A DNA stretch of 42,670 bases. Origin: CAYQDF01 sp964416175 (GTDB lineage: Bacteria; Chloroflexota; Anaerolineae; Anaerolineales; UBA4823). Of this stretch, positions 28,487-37,071 are shown one piece after another. The stretch covers positions 1 through 42,670 of the forward strand of contig CAYQDF010000016.1 of NCBI GenBank assembly GCA_964416175.1. The letters are read 5' to 3'. The translations under genes were made by a program, and so were the position numbers. Numbering within the stretch: the first letter of the stretch is position 1; each line of letters opens with the position of its first letter. Below the pieces are notes generated by a model that was not told the DNA's origin, did no database searches, and saw only the letters and a program-made list of their open reading frames with translations.

Positions 28487-30067
28487 ATGTACAAAAGAAG
28501 TTTCTTCGCAGCCTTCAGCCTGATTTTACTGGCAGCCATTCTCTTGAGCGCCTGCCAGCCCACCCCCACACCCCCCGTACAAACCGAAGCCCCGAGCACG
28601 CCAGGCGGTGAAGAGCCTGGACCTGCAACCACGCTGGAAGAGGCCGAACCCCAAGCGACAGAGGCGGAAACCGAAACGCCAGCCACCGAGGAGGCCGTCC
28701 AACCGCCAGCCGGCGGGTGCCCCCTGCCGGCAGCCTTTGCCGATCCAGCCAAGAAGCCGCGCGTGGCTCTGGTGCGGGAGGTCGGGGAAGGCGGCTTCAT
28801 GGAGCGCTACCTGGCTGGCGCACNNNNNNNNNNNNNNNNNNNNNNNNNNNNNNNNNNNNNNNNNNNNNNNNNNNNNNNNNNNNNNNNNNNNNNNNNNNNN
28901 NNNNNNNNNNNNNNNNNNNNNNNCACCAGCATGGACGAACTGGTCGCAGCCCTGCCCGCCCTCGGCGAGAGCCCGCTGAACTGGTTCTGCTGGATGCCTG
29001 AACTGCTGGCCCGCAACGGCGCCGAAATGCCGCAGGTCGCCTCCGTGGGCGGATCCGGCGGCGCGTCCGTCGACTACTGCGCTGCTGCTCCCGCCGCCGA
29101 GGCGCCGGAGGCCTTCGGCGACCCAGACGACAAGGTCCGCATCGCCCTGGTGCGGGAGGTCGGGGAAGGCGGCTTCATGGAGCGCTACCTGGCTGGCGCA
29201 CAGTCCATGGCCGATGAACTGGGCGTCGAACTGATCGAGTCCAACGCCCGCGGCGACCAGGCCAAGATGGTCACCATGATCGAGACCGCCATCCAGCAGC
29301 AGGTGGACGCCATCATCGTCGACCATGGCCGCACCGACACCCTCCAGCCCGCCATCGAAGAAGCCCTGGCCAGGGGCATCAAGGTGGTCACCTTCGACCT
29401 GGTGATCGAGAACCCCGCCGTGCCCGAGATCGAGCAGGATGACATGCAGATCGGCTTCACCCTCTCCAAGACCCTGGCCGCCGACCACGCCGGCAACGCC
29501 AATGTGATCTACGTCAACGTGGGCGGCTTCGCCCCGCTCGTCAAGCGCGACCGCTCCTGGCAGTCGGTCAAATGGCGCTATCAGGGGCTCAACGAAGTGG
29601 CGCAGATCGGCAATGTGACCGACAACACCGCCGCCGACACCCAGACCCGTATGGAAGCCGCCCTGAAGGAGCACCCCGAAGCCAACGCCGTCATCGCCAT
29701 GTGGGACGAGTTCGCCAAGGGCGCAGTGCGCGCCATCCAGCAGGCTGGCCTCTCCGAGCAGGTCAAGGTCTACTCGGTCGACATCACCAACGAGGACATC
29801 GCCATGATGACCGAGGCGGACAGCCCCTGGGTCGCCACCGTGGCCACCGACTCCTACAACGTCGGGCGCCTGGCCGTGCGCACCGCAGCCGCGTTGATCG
29901 GCGAGGCCCAGGTGGACAAGTACCTGCTGGTCGAGCCGCAGCTGATCACCCAGGACTTCCTGGTGAACAACAACATCACCAGCATGGACGAACTGGTCGC
30001 AGCCCTGCCCGCCCTCGGCGAGAGCCCGCTGGCCTGGTTCGACTGGATGTGCAGCCTCAACGAGTGA
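28487..30067 (+). CDS. Ribose-type ABC substrate-binding lipoprotein (tandem domains; contains assembly gap)
   Basis: A lipoprotein: signal peptide with lipobox LSAC (Cys23), a Pro/Thr/Glu-rich linker to ~75, then a Peripla_BP_4 sugar-binding domain. The visible complete domain is the second one (about 215-520: RIALVREVGEGGFMERYLAG, IIVDHGRTDTLQPAIEEAL, VITFDL-like strand, AVIAMWDEFAKGAVRAIQQA). The 100 N's replace most of a first domain: 55 bases on each side of the gap are identical to the two ends of the second. Refilled, the protein would be about 751 residues with two near-identical domains. It captures the sugar for the ATPase and permease that follow. Confidence 0.8.
   Translation: MYKRSFFAAFSLILLAAILLSACQPTPTPPVQTEAPSTPGGEEPGPATTLEEAEPQATEAETETPATEEAVQPPAGGCPLPAAFADPAKKPRVALVREVGEGGFMERYLAGAXXXXXXXXXXXXXXXXXXXXXXXXXXXXXXXXXXTSMDELVAALPALGESPLNWFCWMPELLARNGAEMPQVASVGGSGGASVDYCAAAPAAEAPEAFGDPDDKVRIALVREVGEGGFMERYLAGAQSMADELGVELIESNARGDQAKMVTMIETAIQQQVDAIIVDHGRTDTLQPAIEEALARGIKVVTFDLVIENPAVPEIEQDDMQIGFTLSKTLAADHAGNANVIYVNVGGFAPLVKRDRSWQSVKWRYQGLNEVAQIGNVTDNTAADTQTRMEAALKEHPEANAVIAMWDEFAKGAVRAIQQAGLSEQVKVYSVDITNEDIAMMTEADSPWVATVATDSYNVGRLAVRTAAALIGEAQVDKYLLVEPQLITQDFLVNNNITSMDELVAALPALGESPLAWFDWMCSLNE
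28824..28923. other. Assembly gap (100 N) inside the binding-protein gene
   Basis: A placeholder of exactly 100 N. By comparison with the intact copy, the missing stretch should be about 775 bases (equivalent to 29202-29976). Both 100 and 775 leave remainder 1 on division by three, so the reading frame is kept in either case. Confidence 0.85.
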
Positions 30068-30083
30068 CCCCTCACCCCCCAGA

Positions 30084-30115
30084 CTCTTCCCTCCCCTTTC
30101 TTGGGGAGGGAAGAG
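30084..30115 (+). repeat. Strong hairpin between binding-protein and ATPase genes
   Basis: CTCTTCCCTCCCC (30084-30096) pairs perfectly with GGGGAGGGAAGAG (30103-30115) over a six-base loop. There is no U-run. In ABC operons such an element protects the upstream binding-protein message and lowers downstream expression. Confidence 0.7.
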
Positions 30116-30135
30116 CTCTCTCCTCTGCAGGCAAG

Positions 30136-31626
30136 ATGACCAGTCTCAAAGCCAACCATCTGCGCAAGACCTTCCCCGGCGTCGTGGCCCTGGACGATGT
30201 CGATCTTGAGGTGCGGGGCGGCCGCATCCACGCCCTGGTAGGCGCCAACGGGGCCGGAAAAAGCACGCTGATCAAGATCCTGAGCGGTTTTTACGCAGAA
30301 TACGAAGGCCAGGTGACGCTGGACGACCAACCGGTCACTATCTGCACCCCCTCCGCCGCCTTTGACCTGGGCATCGAAGTGGTGCACCAGGAAGTGGACA
30401 CGACGCTGATCCCTTACCTGACCGTGGCCGAAAATCTTTTTCTCGAGAGACTGGCTGCGAACAAAGCCGAACCTCTCATCCGCTGGAGGAGGATCTTCCA
30501 GGAAGCCCGCCAGGCCCTCCAACGGGTCGGGCTGAGGGTTGACGTGCGGAGGCGGGTGGAGGAACTCAGCCTGCACGAAAAGCAGCTCCTCGTGATCGCA
30601 AGGGCGCTTTCTCGCAACGCCCGCTTCCTGATTCTGGACGAGCCGACTGCCTCGCTCAGCCTGAACGAGATATCGCAGCTTTTCGACCTCTTACGCTCGA
30701 TCAAAGAACGCCGGGTAGGAATTATTTATATATCTCATCGATTATCGGAAGTCAAAGAGATCGCCGACGAGATCAGCGTGCTCCGCAACGGCAAAAAGGT
30801 GGCGCACTTTGATGGGGAAATCCCGATCGGCCAGGTCGTCGAAGCCATGCTGGGCCGCCCAGCCGAGGAGACTTTCCCCCCTCGGAACGGGCAGGCGCGC
30901 GGCGCGCTGATCCTCGAGGCCCGGCAGCTCACGCGCCAGGGTCAGTTGGACGAAATCAGCCTGCAGGTCTACCAGGGGGAGATCCTGGGCATCACCGGCC
31001 TGGTCGGCGCCGGCAAGAGCGAGCTGCTGCGCGCCCTCTTTGGCGCCGATAAACTGGATGCCGGTCAGATCCTCCTGGAGGGCGAGGCGGTCCGCCTCCG
31101 GCAACCTGGCGATGCGGTCCGGCGGGGAATTTTCCTCATCCCAGAAGAGCGCCGCAAACACGGCCTGATCGTAGAGGACCCCATCTTCAAGAACATCACC
31201 CTGCCATTCATCCAGCTCTTCTCCGCCCTGAGCTGGTTAAATAAATCGAAGGAGATCTCCCACGCCGAACGGATCATCGCGCAGGTTGGCCTGACCCCGC
31301 CCGATCCGGAGATGCCGGTGATGAACCTGAGCGGCGGAAACCAGCAAAAGGTGGTGATCGGCAAGTGGTTCGGGCGCAAGCCCAAAGTGATCCTGTTCGA
31401 CGAGGCCACCCAGGGGATCGATGTCAAAGCCAAACGCGACGTTTACGAGCTAGCGCGCCAGCTCAGCAAGGAGGCCGGTGTGATCTATGCCTCTTCGGAG
31501 ATCGACGAGGTGTTGGGGCTGGCGGATCGCGTGCTGGTGATGCGCAACGGCCGGGTGGTGGCCGAGTTGCAGGCTGAGACTGCCAGCCGGCAGGAGGTGT
31601 TAGAGTATGCCACGGGGATCCGATGA
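30136..31626 (+). CDS. Ribose-type ABC importer ATPase (RbsA-like)
   Basis: A 496-residue tandem ATPase energising sugar import. The first half has Walker A GANGAGKST, a degenerate signature (ELSLHEKQ, usual for this family) and Walker B FLILDEPTAS. The second half has Walker A GLVGAGKSE, signature NLSGGNQQK and Walker B KVILFDEATQGID. Length is normal for RbsA/MglA-like proteins. It overlaps the next frame's first ATG by four bases. Confidence 0.9.
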   Translation: MTSLKANHLRKTFPGVVALDDVDLEVRGGRIHALVGANGAGKSTLIKILSGFYAEYEGQVTLDDQPVTICTPSAAFDLGIEVVHQEVDTTLIPYLTVAENLFLERLAANKAEPLIRWRRIFQEARQALQRVGLRVDVRRRVEELSLHEKQLLVIARALSRNARFLILDEPTASLSLNEISQLFDLLRSIKERRVGIIYISHRLSEVKEIADEISVLRNGKKVAHFDGEIPIGQVVEAMLGRPAEETFPPRNGQARGALILEARQLTRQGQLDEISLQVYQGEILGITGLVGAGKSELLRALFGADKLDAGQILLEGEAVRLRQPGDAVRRGIFLIPEERRKHGLIVEDPIFKNITLPFIQLFSALSWLNKSKEISHAERIIAQVGLTPPDPEMPVMNLSGGNQQKVVIGKWFGRKPKVILFDEATQGIDVKAKRDVYELARQLSKEAGVIYASSEIDEVLGLADRVLVMRNGRVVAELQAETASRQEVLEYATGIR

Positions 31627-31637
31627 GGAAGGATAGC

Positions 31638-32720
31638 ATGACCCAACCACAAATCAGCCAACCCATCCATACAGCCCCGCCGGTCCCGGAACAGGCGGTC
31701 GTGCGGATTTCCGCCAGGAAGCGTCTCACGGACTTCTTCCTAAAATACGGCATGATCCTGGCTATCCTGGCGTTGATCGCTTTCTTCTCCTGGCGGACCG
31801 AGTACTTCTTCTCGATGGACAACTTCATGGACATCCTGCGCTCGGTCTCTATCCTGGTGATCGTGGCGATCGGGGTGACCATGTCTGTGGTGGTAGCCGG
31901 CTTCGACGTCTCGGTCGGTTCGGTGACGGGGCTGGCGGTGATCTTCGTCACTGCCCTGATGGTGATCTGGCGGCTGGAATGGTACGCCGCCGTGCCCATC
32001 GTGCTTCTGGCCGGCGCCCTGGTGGGGCTGCTCAACTCCTTCTTGATCATCAAGGTCCGCATCCCTGACCTGCTCGCCACGCTGAGCATGCTCTACCTGG
32101 TCGGTGGACTCCAGATGAGCCTGACCAAGGGCGACTCCGTCTACCGCGGCATGACCAACCCCTACAGCCCGGAACGCGCCGCGGCCACCGGGGAGATCTC
32201 GCCCTCCTTTTTGAACCTGGGACAGGGTTTTGTCCTCCAGAGCGACAGCTTCCGCGGCATCCCGATCCCGGTGATCGTCATGCTGGCGATCGCCATCCTC
32301 TTCTTCCTCGTCCTGGAATACACCCGCTTTGGGCGCATTTTTTACGCCGTCGGCGGCAACCGGGAGGCGGCCCGCCTGGCCGGTGTGGACGTGAACCGGT
32401 ACCGCATGGCGGCTTACGTGATCAGCGCGGTGCTGGCGACCATCGGCGGGTTGGTCCTGGCAGCCCGGATCGGTTCCGGCGCCATCAAGGCCGGGGACCC
32501 TTATCTGATGGACGCCGTGGCGGCCACGTTTTTCGGATTCGCCGTGCTTAACGCCCGCCGGCCGAACGTCCTGGGCACCGTGTTGGGCGCCATCTTCGTC
32601 GGACTGATGCTGAACGGCCTGACCATGATGAACATGCCCTGGTATTTCCAGGACATCATCAAAGGCCTTGTCTTAATGACTTCGCTGGGGCTGAGCTTTT
32701 ACCTGACGCGCCGCGATTAA
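31638..32720 (+). CDS. Ribose-type ABC permease (RbsC-like)
   Basis: A 360-residue membrane protein with about nine to ten hydrophobic segments (KYGMILAILALIAFFSW, VSILVIVAIGVTMSVVVAG, IPVIVMLAIAILFFLVLEY). It has the BPD_transp_2 motif (GGNREAARLAGVDVNRYRMA) and GFDVSVGSVTGL typical of RbsC/XylH permeases. AGGAAGGA lies before ATG 31638; ATG 31623 is an alternative that overlaps the ATPase stop. Only one permease gene is present, so it should work as a homodimer. Confidence 0.9.
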   Translation: MTQPQISQPIHTAPPVPEQAVVRISARKRLTDFFLKYGMILAILALIAFFSWRTEYFFSMDNFMDILRSVSILVIVAIGVTMSVVVAGFDVSVGSVTGLAVIFVTALMVIWRLEWYAAVPIVLLAGALVGLLNSFLIIKVRIPDLLATLSMLYLVGGLQMSLTKGDSVYRGMTNPYSPERAAATGEISPSFLNLGQGFVLQSDSFRGIPIPVIVMLAIAILFFLVLEYTRFGRIFYAVGGNREAARLAGVDVNRYRMAAYVISAVLATIGGLVLAARIGSGAIKAGDPYLMDAVAATFFGFAVLNARRPNVLGTVLGAIFVGLMLNGLTMMNMPWYFQDIIKGLVLMTSLGLSFYLTRRD

Positions 32721-32741
32721 TCATCCAGAACGGAGACGACC

Positions 32742-33956
32742 ATGTCCACCCCTCTCACGGAATCAACGGTCATCGAATACATCCGCAGCAGCCCGCTGAT
32801 GGAGAGCTACTTCGGCGGCGATGGGAATCTGGGCAGCGCGGCCATCGCCGAGGGCAACGTCAACCTGCTTTTCCGCGTCTTCAGCCAGGAGCGGCCCGGC
32901 GAGAAGTCCGTCCTGGTCAAGCAGGCTCTGCCCTACGCCTGGCGCTACCCGGACTTTAAAATGCCCCTCGACCGGCAGCGCATCGAGTACGGCATCCTGG
33001 AAGTGGAAGGAAAGTACTGCCCGGAGCAGGTGCCGGCGATCTACCTGTACGACGAGCAGGAGCACGTGCTGGTGATCGAGGACCTCAACCGCCACCTGGT
33101 GATGCGGGAGGGCCTCATGCAGCGCATCCGCTACCCGCACGTCGCCAGGCACCTGGGCAGCTTCATGGCGCGCACGCTCTTCTACACCTCCGACCTGTAC
33201 CTGTCCTCGGAGGAAAAGAAAGCCCTGGTGCCCAAATTCATCAATCCGGTCCTGTGCAAGGTGCAGGAAGACCTGGTCTTCAAGGAACCTTTCATCGACC
33301 ACCCGAACAACCGCTGGACCAGGCCGCTCGACCCGATCGTCGCCCGGATTCACGCCGACGACCGCCTGCGTGGCGAGATCTACATGCTCAAGGAGCGCTA
33401 CCAGACCCACGCCCAGGCCTTGCTGCACAACGACCTGCATACCGGCTCGATCATGCTCAATCAGGAGGAGACCAAGGTGATCGATCCCGAGTTTGGTTTC
33501 TTTGGCCCGATTGGGCACGACGTGGGCTCCTACCTGGCCAACCTGGTGCTCGGCTATGCCGCCCAGGAATGGCACGCGCCGGATGAGGCCGAGCGCAGCG
33601 CCTACCGCCAGTGGCTGCTCGCTCTGATCGGTGAGACCTGGAACGTTTTCGAAACTGAATGGCTGGAGCTGTGGGAAAATCACGGCAATGGCGACTGGCC
33701 CTCGGCGCGCTTCCGTAAGAATTACATGCTGCAATTGCTACGGGACGCAGCCGGCTTCGGCGCGGCGGAGGGTTTCCGGCGCCTGATCGGGATGGCGCAC
33801 GTCCACGATTTTTGGACCATCCCGGATGAATTGGTCCGGGCGCGCGCCGAAAGCCTGGCGATCAACGCCATGTACGGCTGGGCCATGCACCGCCACGGGT
33901 TTAATTCGATAGCAGATTTGATCGACGTCGTGAAAGACGCGCGCCCGGATTTATAA
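32742..33956 (+). CDS. mtnK: Methylthioribose-kinase-like sugar kinase (MtnK family)
   Basis: A 404-residue kinase of the aminoglycoside-phosphotransferase fold, closest in pattern to S-methyl-5-thioribose kinase. It has Lys60 in VLVKQALPY, the catalytic loop HNDLHTGSIM (His229, Asp231) and the metal motif DPEFGFFGPIGHD (248-260). After QALPY, true MtnK enzymes usually have a R-x-V-G-E-S-W segment; here it is AWRYPDFKMPLD, so the sugar specificity may differ. Expected reaction: C1 phosphorylation of a 5-substituted ribose brought in by the ABC importer. GGAGA precedes the ATG. Confidence 0.8.
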   Translation: MSTPLTESTVIEYIRSSPLMESYFGGDGNLGSAAIAEGNVNLLFRVFSQERPGEKSVLVKQALPYAWRYPDFKMPLDRQRIEYGILEVEGKYCPEQVPAIYLYDEQEHVLVIEDLNRHLVMREGLMQRIRYPHVARHLGSFMARTLFYTSDLYLSSEEKKALVPKFINPVLCKVQEDLVFKEPFIDHPNNRWTRPLDPIVARIHADDRLRGEIYMLKERYQTHAQALLHNDLHTGSIMLNQEETKVIDPEFGFFGPIGHDVGSYLANLVLGYAAQEWHAPDEAERSAYRQWLLALIGETWNVFETEWLELWENHGNGDWPSARFRKNYMLQLLRDAAGFGAAEGFRRLIGMAHVHDFWTIPDELVRARAESLAINAMYGWAMHRHGFNSIADLIDVVKDARPDL

Positions 33957-33975
33957 GTTCCTCTGGAGGTGAATG

Positions 33976-35028
33976 ATGGACGCAGTAAAAACTTTCTTTA
34001 CCATCCAATGGCGGGACGGGATCGTGCGCCTGCTCGACCAGCGCAAACTCCCCGAGCAGACCGTCTACAACGACTACACGGATTACACCGGGCTGGCAGC
34101 CGCCATCCAAGAGATGGTGGTGCGCGGCGCCCCGGCCATCGGGGTGACCGCCGCCTACGGGCTGGCCCAAGCCGCTCACCGGGCCGGGACGGCTGACCTC
34201 GCCAGCGCGCGAGCCGAGATCCGGCGCGCGGCGGAGGTCCTCGGCGCCGCCCGCCCCACCGCGGTGAACCTCTCCTGGGCCATCGCCCGCATGATGAAGA
34301 TCGCCATGGACCCGGCGATCCAGAGCGTCTCAGAACTGGCCGAAGCGCTCCTGGCGGAAGCCAACGCCATCGCCGCGGAGGACGTGCGCATCAACAAGGC
34401 GATCGCCATGAACGCCCAGCCTTTAGTGCCCGACCCGGCTGTCATCATCCACCACTGCAACACCGGCAGCCTGGGCACGGTCGATTACGGGACGGCGCTC
34501 GGGATCATCCGCATGGCGCACGAGCTGGGCAAGAACGTGTTCTGCCTGGCCGACGAGACCCGCCCGCGCCTGCAGGGAGCCCGCCTGACCGCCTGGGAGC
34601 TCCAGCAGTACGGCGTGCCCTTCAAGGTGATCGCCGACGGCGCCTCCGGACACTACATGCGCACTCTCGGGGTCGACCTGTGCGTCGTGGGCTGCGACCG
34701 GGTGGCAGCCAACGGCGATACGGCCAACAAGATCGGCACGTACAACCTGGCGGTCGTGGCCCACGAGAACGGCGTCCCCTTTTACGTCGCCGCCCCGACC
34801 ACGACCATCGACATGGACTGCCCGACGGGGGACGACATCCCGATCGAAGAGCGCCCCGCCCGGGAGGTGACCCACATTGGGGAGCACCAGATCACCCCGG
34901 ACGATACCCCGGCCGGCAACCCTGCCTTCGACGTCACCCCCGCCCGCTACATCTCGGCGATCATCACCGAGAAAGGCGTGGCCTACCCGCCCTTTAAGAA
35001 GAGCCTGGCGAAGCTGATGGCTGGCTAA
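33976..35028 (+). CDS. mtnA: MtnA-like methylthioribose-1-phosphate isomerase
   Basis: A 350-residue member of the eIF2B-like/MtnA family, converting an aldose 1-phosphate to a ketose 1-phosphate. Conserved segments are present: RGAPAIGVTAAYG (50-62), HHCNTGSLGTVDYGTALGII (Cys161), DETRPRLQGARLTAWEL and GCDRVAANGDTANKIGTYN (Asp241). Classical MtnA has HCNAGALAT at the catalytic Cys; here it is HCNTGSLGT, a small but notable change. GGAGGTG precedes ATG 33976 by four bases; ATG 33973 is possible. It follows the kinase directly, fitting a two-step entry route. Confidence 0.85.
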   Translation: MDAVKTFFTIQWRDGIVRLLDQRKLPEQTVYNDYTDYTGLAAAIQEMVVRGAPAIGVTAAYGLAQAAHRAGTADLASARAEIRRAAEVLGAARPTAVNLSWAIARMMKIAMDPAIQSVSELAEALLAEANAIAAEDVRINKAIAMNAQPLVPDPAVIIHHCNTGSLGTVDYGTALGIIRMAHELGKNVFCLADETRPRLQGARLTAWELQQYGVPFKVIADGASGHYMRTLGVDLCVVGCDRVAANGDTANKIGTYNLAVVAHENGVPFYVAAPTTTIDMDCPTGDDIPIEERPAREVTHIGEHQITPDDTPAGNPAFDVTPARYISAIITEKGVAYPPFKKSLAKLMAG

Positions 35029-35056
35029 AGCCAGACGCGCCAGACAAGGAAATTTT

Positions 35057-36055
35057 ATGCCTTTCGATCCCGATGAACCCGGCGGCATCACCCCCACGAA
35101 CCCCGTGGGGACTGGCGCCCCCACGAACCCCGTGGGGACTGGCGCCTGGCAGGAATACACCCGCCAGGTTGCCACGCACATCCGCCAGAGGGTGCTCGAG
35201 TTCACCCTCAAGATCAATGGGGGCTACCTCAGCCAGGCCTGCTCGGCGGCGGATATCTTTGCCCTGCTGTACACGAAGGTGTTGAAGATCGGACCCAGCC
35301 AGGCGCCACTGGTGCCGCCGCCATTTCCCGGCGTCCCCGGCCCGCACAACCCCCACAGCTTCACCGGGGCCGCCTACAACGGGCCCAGAGCGCCTCACCT
35401 GGACCGCTTCTTCCTCTCGGCGACTCACTACGCCATGACGCTGTACGCCACCCTGGTCGAGGTCGGGCGCCTGGCGCCCGAAGGGCTGGAGATGTTCAAC
35501 GTCGACGGCGGGACGGTGGAGATGATCGGCGCGGAGCACTCCCCCGGCTTCGAGGTCACGACGGGCTCCTTGGGGCAGACGATCAGCCAGGTCGCCGGCA
35601 TCGCTTTCGCCCGCCGCCTGAAAGGCGAGACCGGCCGCAACTGGCTGTTCATGTCAGACGGCGAGTTTCAAATCGGCCAGACCTGGGAGGCCCTGGAGGT
35701 GCTGAGCAACTACCGGCTGGACAATGTCGGCATTTTCGTGGACGTCAACGGGCAGCAGTGCGATGGCCTGACCTGCGACGTCATGAACATCGAGCCGCTG
35801 GACAGGCGGCTGGATGCCTTTGGAGCGCGGGTCTTCGTGGTCAACGGCCACGACCTGGACGCCCTGCTGGCGCCGACCGAACTGCCTCCCGACGGGCGGC
35901 CGCTCGTCATCCTGGCCTACACAAACCCCTGCTGCCAGCTCCCCCTGCTCGAGGACCGCCGCCCCAGGCTGCACTACATTCGATTCAGAAATGACGAGGA
36001 ACGCACGCGCTACGCAGAGTTCCTGGAAGACTGGAAGAAGGGCAGGGTGAACTGA
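35057..36055 (+). CDS. Transketolase N-terminal (thiamine-diphosphate-binding) subunit
   Basis: A 332-residue split transketolase, the ThDP/metal half: GAEHSPGFEVTTGSLGQTIS (His161), MSDGEFQIGQTWEALE (Asp201-Gly-Glu) and NVGIFVDVNGQQCDG (Asn231) give the metal-diphosphate site. Split enzymes of this kind act on sugar phosphates, including apulose 4-phosphate transketolase. The first 30 residues contain two copies of PTNPVGTGA encoded by a 27-base tandem repeat that is probably an inserted palindromic element. The stop overlaps the start of the C-terminal subunit (TGATG). Confidence 0.85.
   Translation: MPFDPDEPGGITPTNPVGTGAPTNPVGTGAWQEYTRQVATHIRQRVLEFTLKINGGYLSQACSAADIFALLYTKVLKIGPSQAPLVPPPFPGVPGPHNPHSFTGAAYNGPRAPHLDRFFLSATHYAMTLYATLVEVGRLAPEGLEMFNVDGGTVEMIGAEHSPGFEVTTGSLGQTISQVAGIAFARRLKGETGRNWLFMSDGEFQIGQTWEALEVLSNYRLDNVGIFVDVNGQQCDGLTCDVMNIEPLDRRLDAFGARVFVVNGHDLDALLAPTELPPDGRPLVILAYTNPCCQLPLLEDRRPRLHYIRFRNDEERTRYAEFLEDWKKGRVN
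35090..35146 (+). repeat. Palindromic element, two tandem copies inside the transketolase gene
   Basis: Units 35093-35119 and 35120-35146 are identical 27-mers with CCCCACG/CGTGGGG stems. The 29 bases at 35117-35145 match, inverted, 38489-38517 in a later gene of the same operon at 25 of 29 positions. Confidence 0.75.
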
Positions 36056-37071
36056 TGGAAATCCTCACACGCGTCCACGCCCGCAACCTGGTCGAATTCG
36101 CCAGGGACAAACCCGAGATCCTGGTTTTATCGGCCGACCTGACCAGCAACACAGAGGTCGACCTGTTCAAAGAGGCTTACCCGGAGCGGTTTATCTCCAT
36201 GGGGATGACCGAGCAGGACATGCTGAGCTTCGCCGGAGGACTGGCGCGGGAAGGGTTTGTCCCCTACGTCCACACCTTTGCCGTGTTCATCTACCGGCGC
36301 GCCCTGGACCAGATCGCGATGTCGGTGGCTTACCCTAACCTGCGTGTGCGGATGTTCGGCTTTCTGCCCGGCATCACCACCCCGGGCGGGGCCACCCACC
36401 AGGCGATCGACGACGTCGGCATCCTGCGCATTCTGCCGAACATGACGATCCTGGAGCCCGGCGACGCCGGCGAAGTGGAGCAGGTCCTCCCGATTGCGCA
36501 TGCCGTCCCGGGGCCGGTCTACGTGCGCCAGCTGCGGGGAGAGGTGCCGCGCCTGTTCGATCCGGCGGAGCCCATGCAGCTGGGCAAAGCCCGCGTGCTG
36601 CGCCAGGACGCTGCGCCGCATGTGGCTCTGTTCTCCTCCGGCATTTGCACCGAGGAAGCCATGCGCGCCACGCAGGTGCTCGCCGAGCGGGGCGTTTCTA
36701 TCCATCACCTGCACATCTCCACGCATAAGCCGTTCAACGACCCGGCGGTGGTAGAAGCTGCCGCCCAGGCCCGGTGCGGCGTGATCACCATGGAAAATCA
36801 CACCATCTTCGGAGGCCTGGGGACCGCGGTGGCCGAGGCGCTCGCCGAAAACGGCGTGGGAGCCGGCAGGCGGTTGATCCGCATCGGGTTGAAGGACACC
36901 TACGCCCACGGCGCCAGCAAGCGCTACCTGATGCGCTATTACGGCCTCGACGCGCCGGCCCTGGTCGCGGCAGTCGAAAAACTGTTAGGGGAGACCCTGA
37001 ACATAACCCCCGCAGACCTGGCGGAAGTGCGCCTGGAAGTGCACAAGGAAGCCAAGGCCGAGGCATTGTGA
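36055..37071 (+). CDS. Transketolase C-terminal (pyrimidine-binding) subunit
   Basis: A 338-residue partner of the preceding subunit. The catalytic Glu53 lies in SMGMTEQDML, the segment that activates the thiamine ring. The pyrimidine domain (~1-160) and the C-terminal transketolase domain (~180-300: VALFSSGICTEEAMRATQVL, GVITMENHTIFGGLGTAVAE) are intact. One-base overlap with the first subunit ensures paired synthesis. With no other pentose-phosphate genes here, it probably works within this catabolic route, cleaving a ketose phosphate between C2 and C3 and passing the two-carbon part to an aldehyde acceptor. Confidence 0.85.
   Translation: MEILTRVHARNLVEFARDKPEILVLSADLTSNTEVDLFKEAYPERFISMGMTEQDMLSFAGGLAREGFVPYVHTFAVFIYRRALDQIAMSVAYPNLRVRMFGFLPGITTPGGATHQAIDDVGILRILPNMTILEPGDAGEVEQVLPIAHAVPGPVYVRQLRGEVPRLFDPAEPMQLGKARVLRQDAAPHVALFSSGICTEEAMRATQVLAERGVSIHHLHISTHKPFNDPAVVEAAAQARCGVITMENHTIFGGLGTAVAEALAENGVGAGRRLIRIGLKDTYAHGASKRYLMRYYGLDAPALVAAVEKLLGETLNITPADLAEVRLEVHKEAKAEAL

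Noticed and set aside
35093..35146. Possible CRISPR-like repeats
   Set aside because: Only two units, directly abutting without spacers, and in frame inside a transketolase gene.
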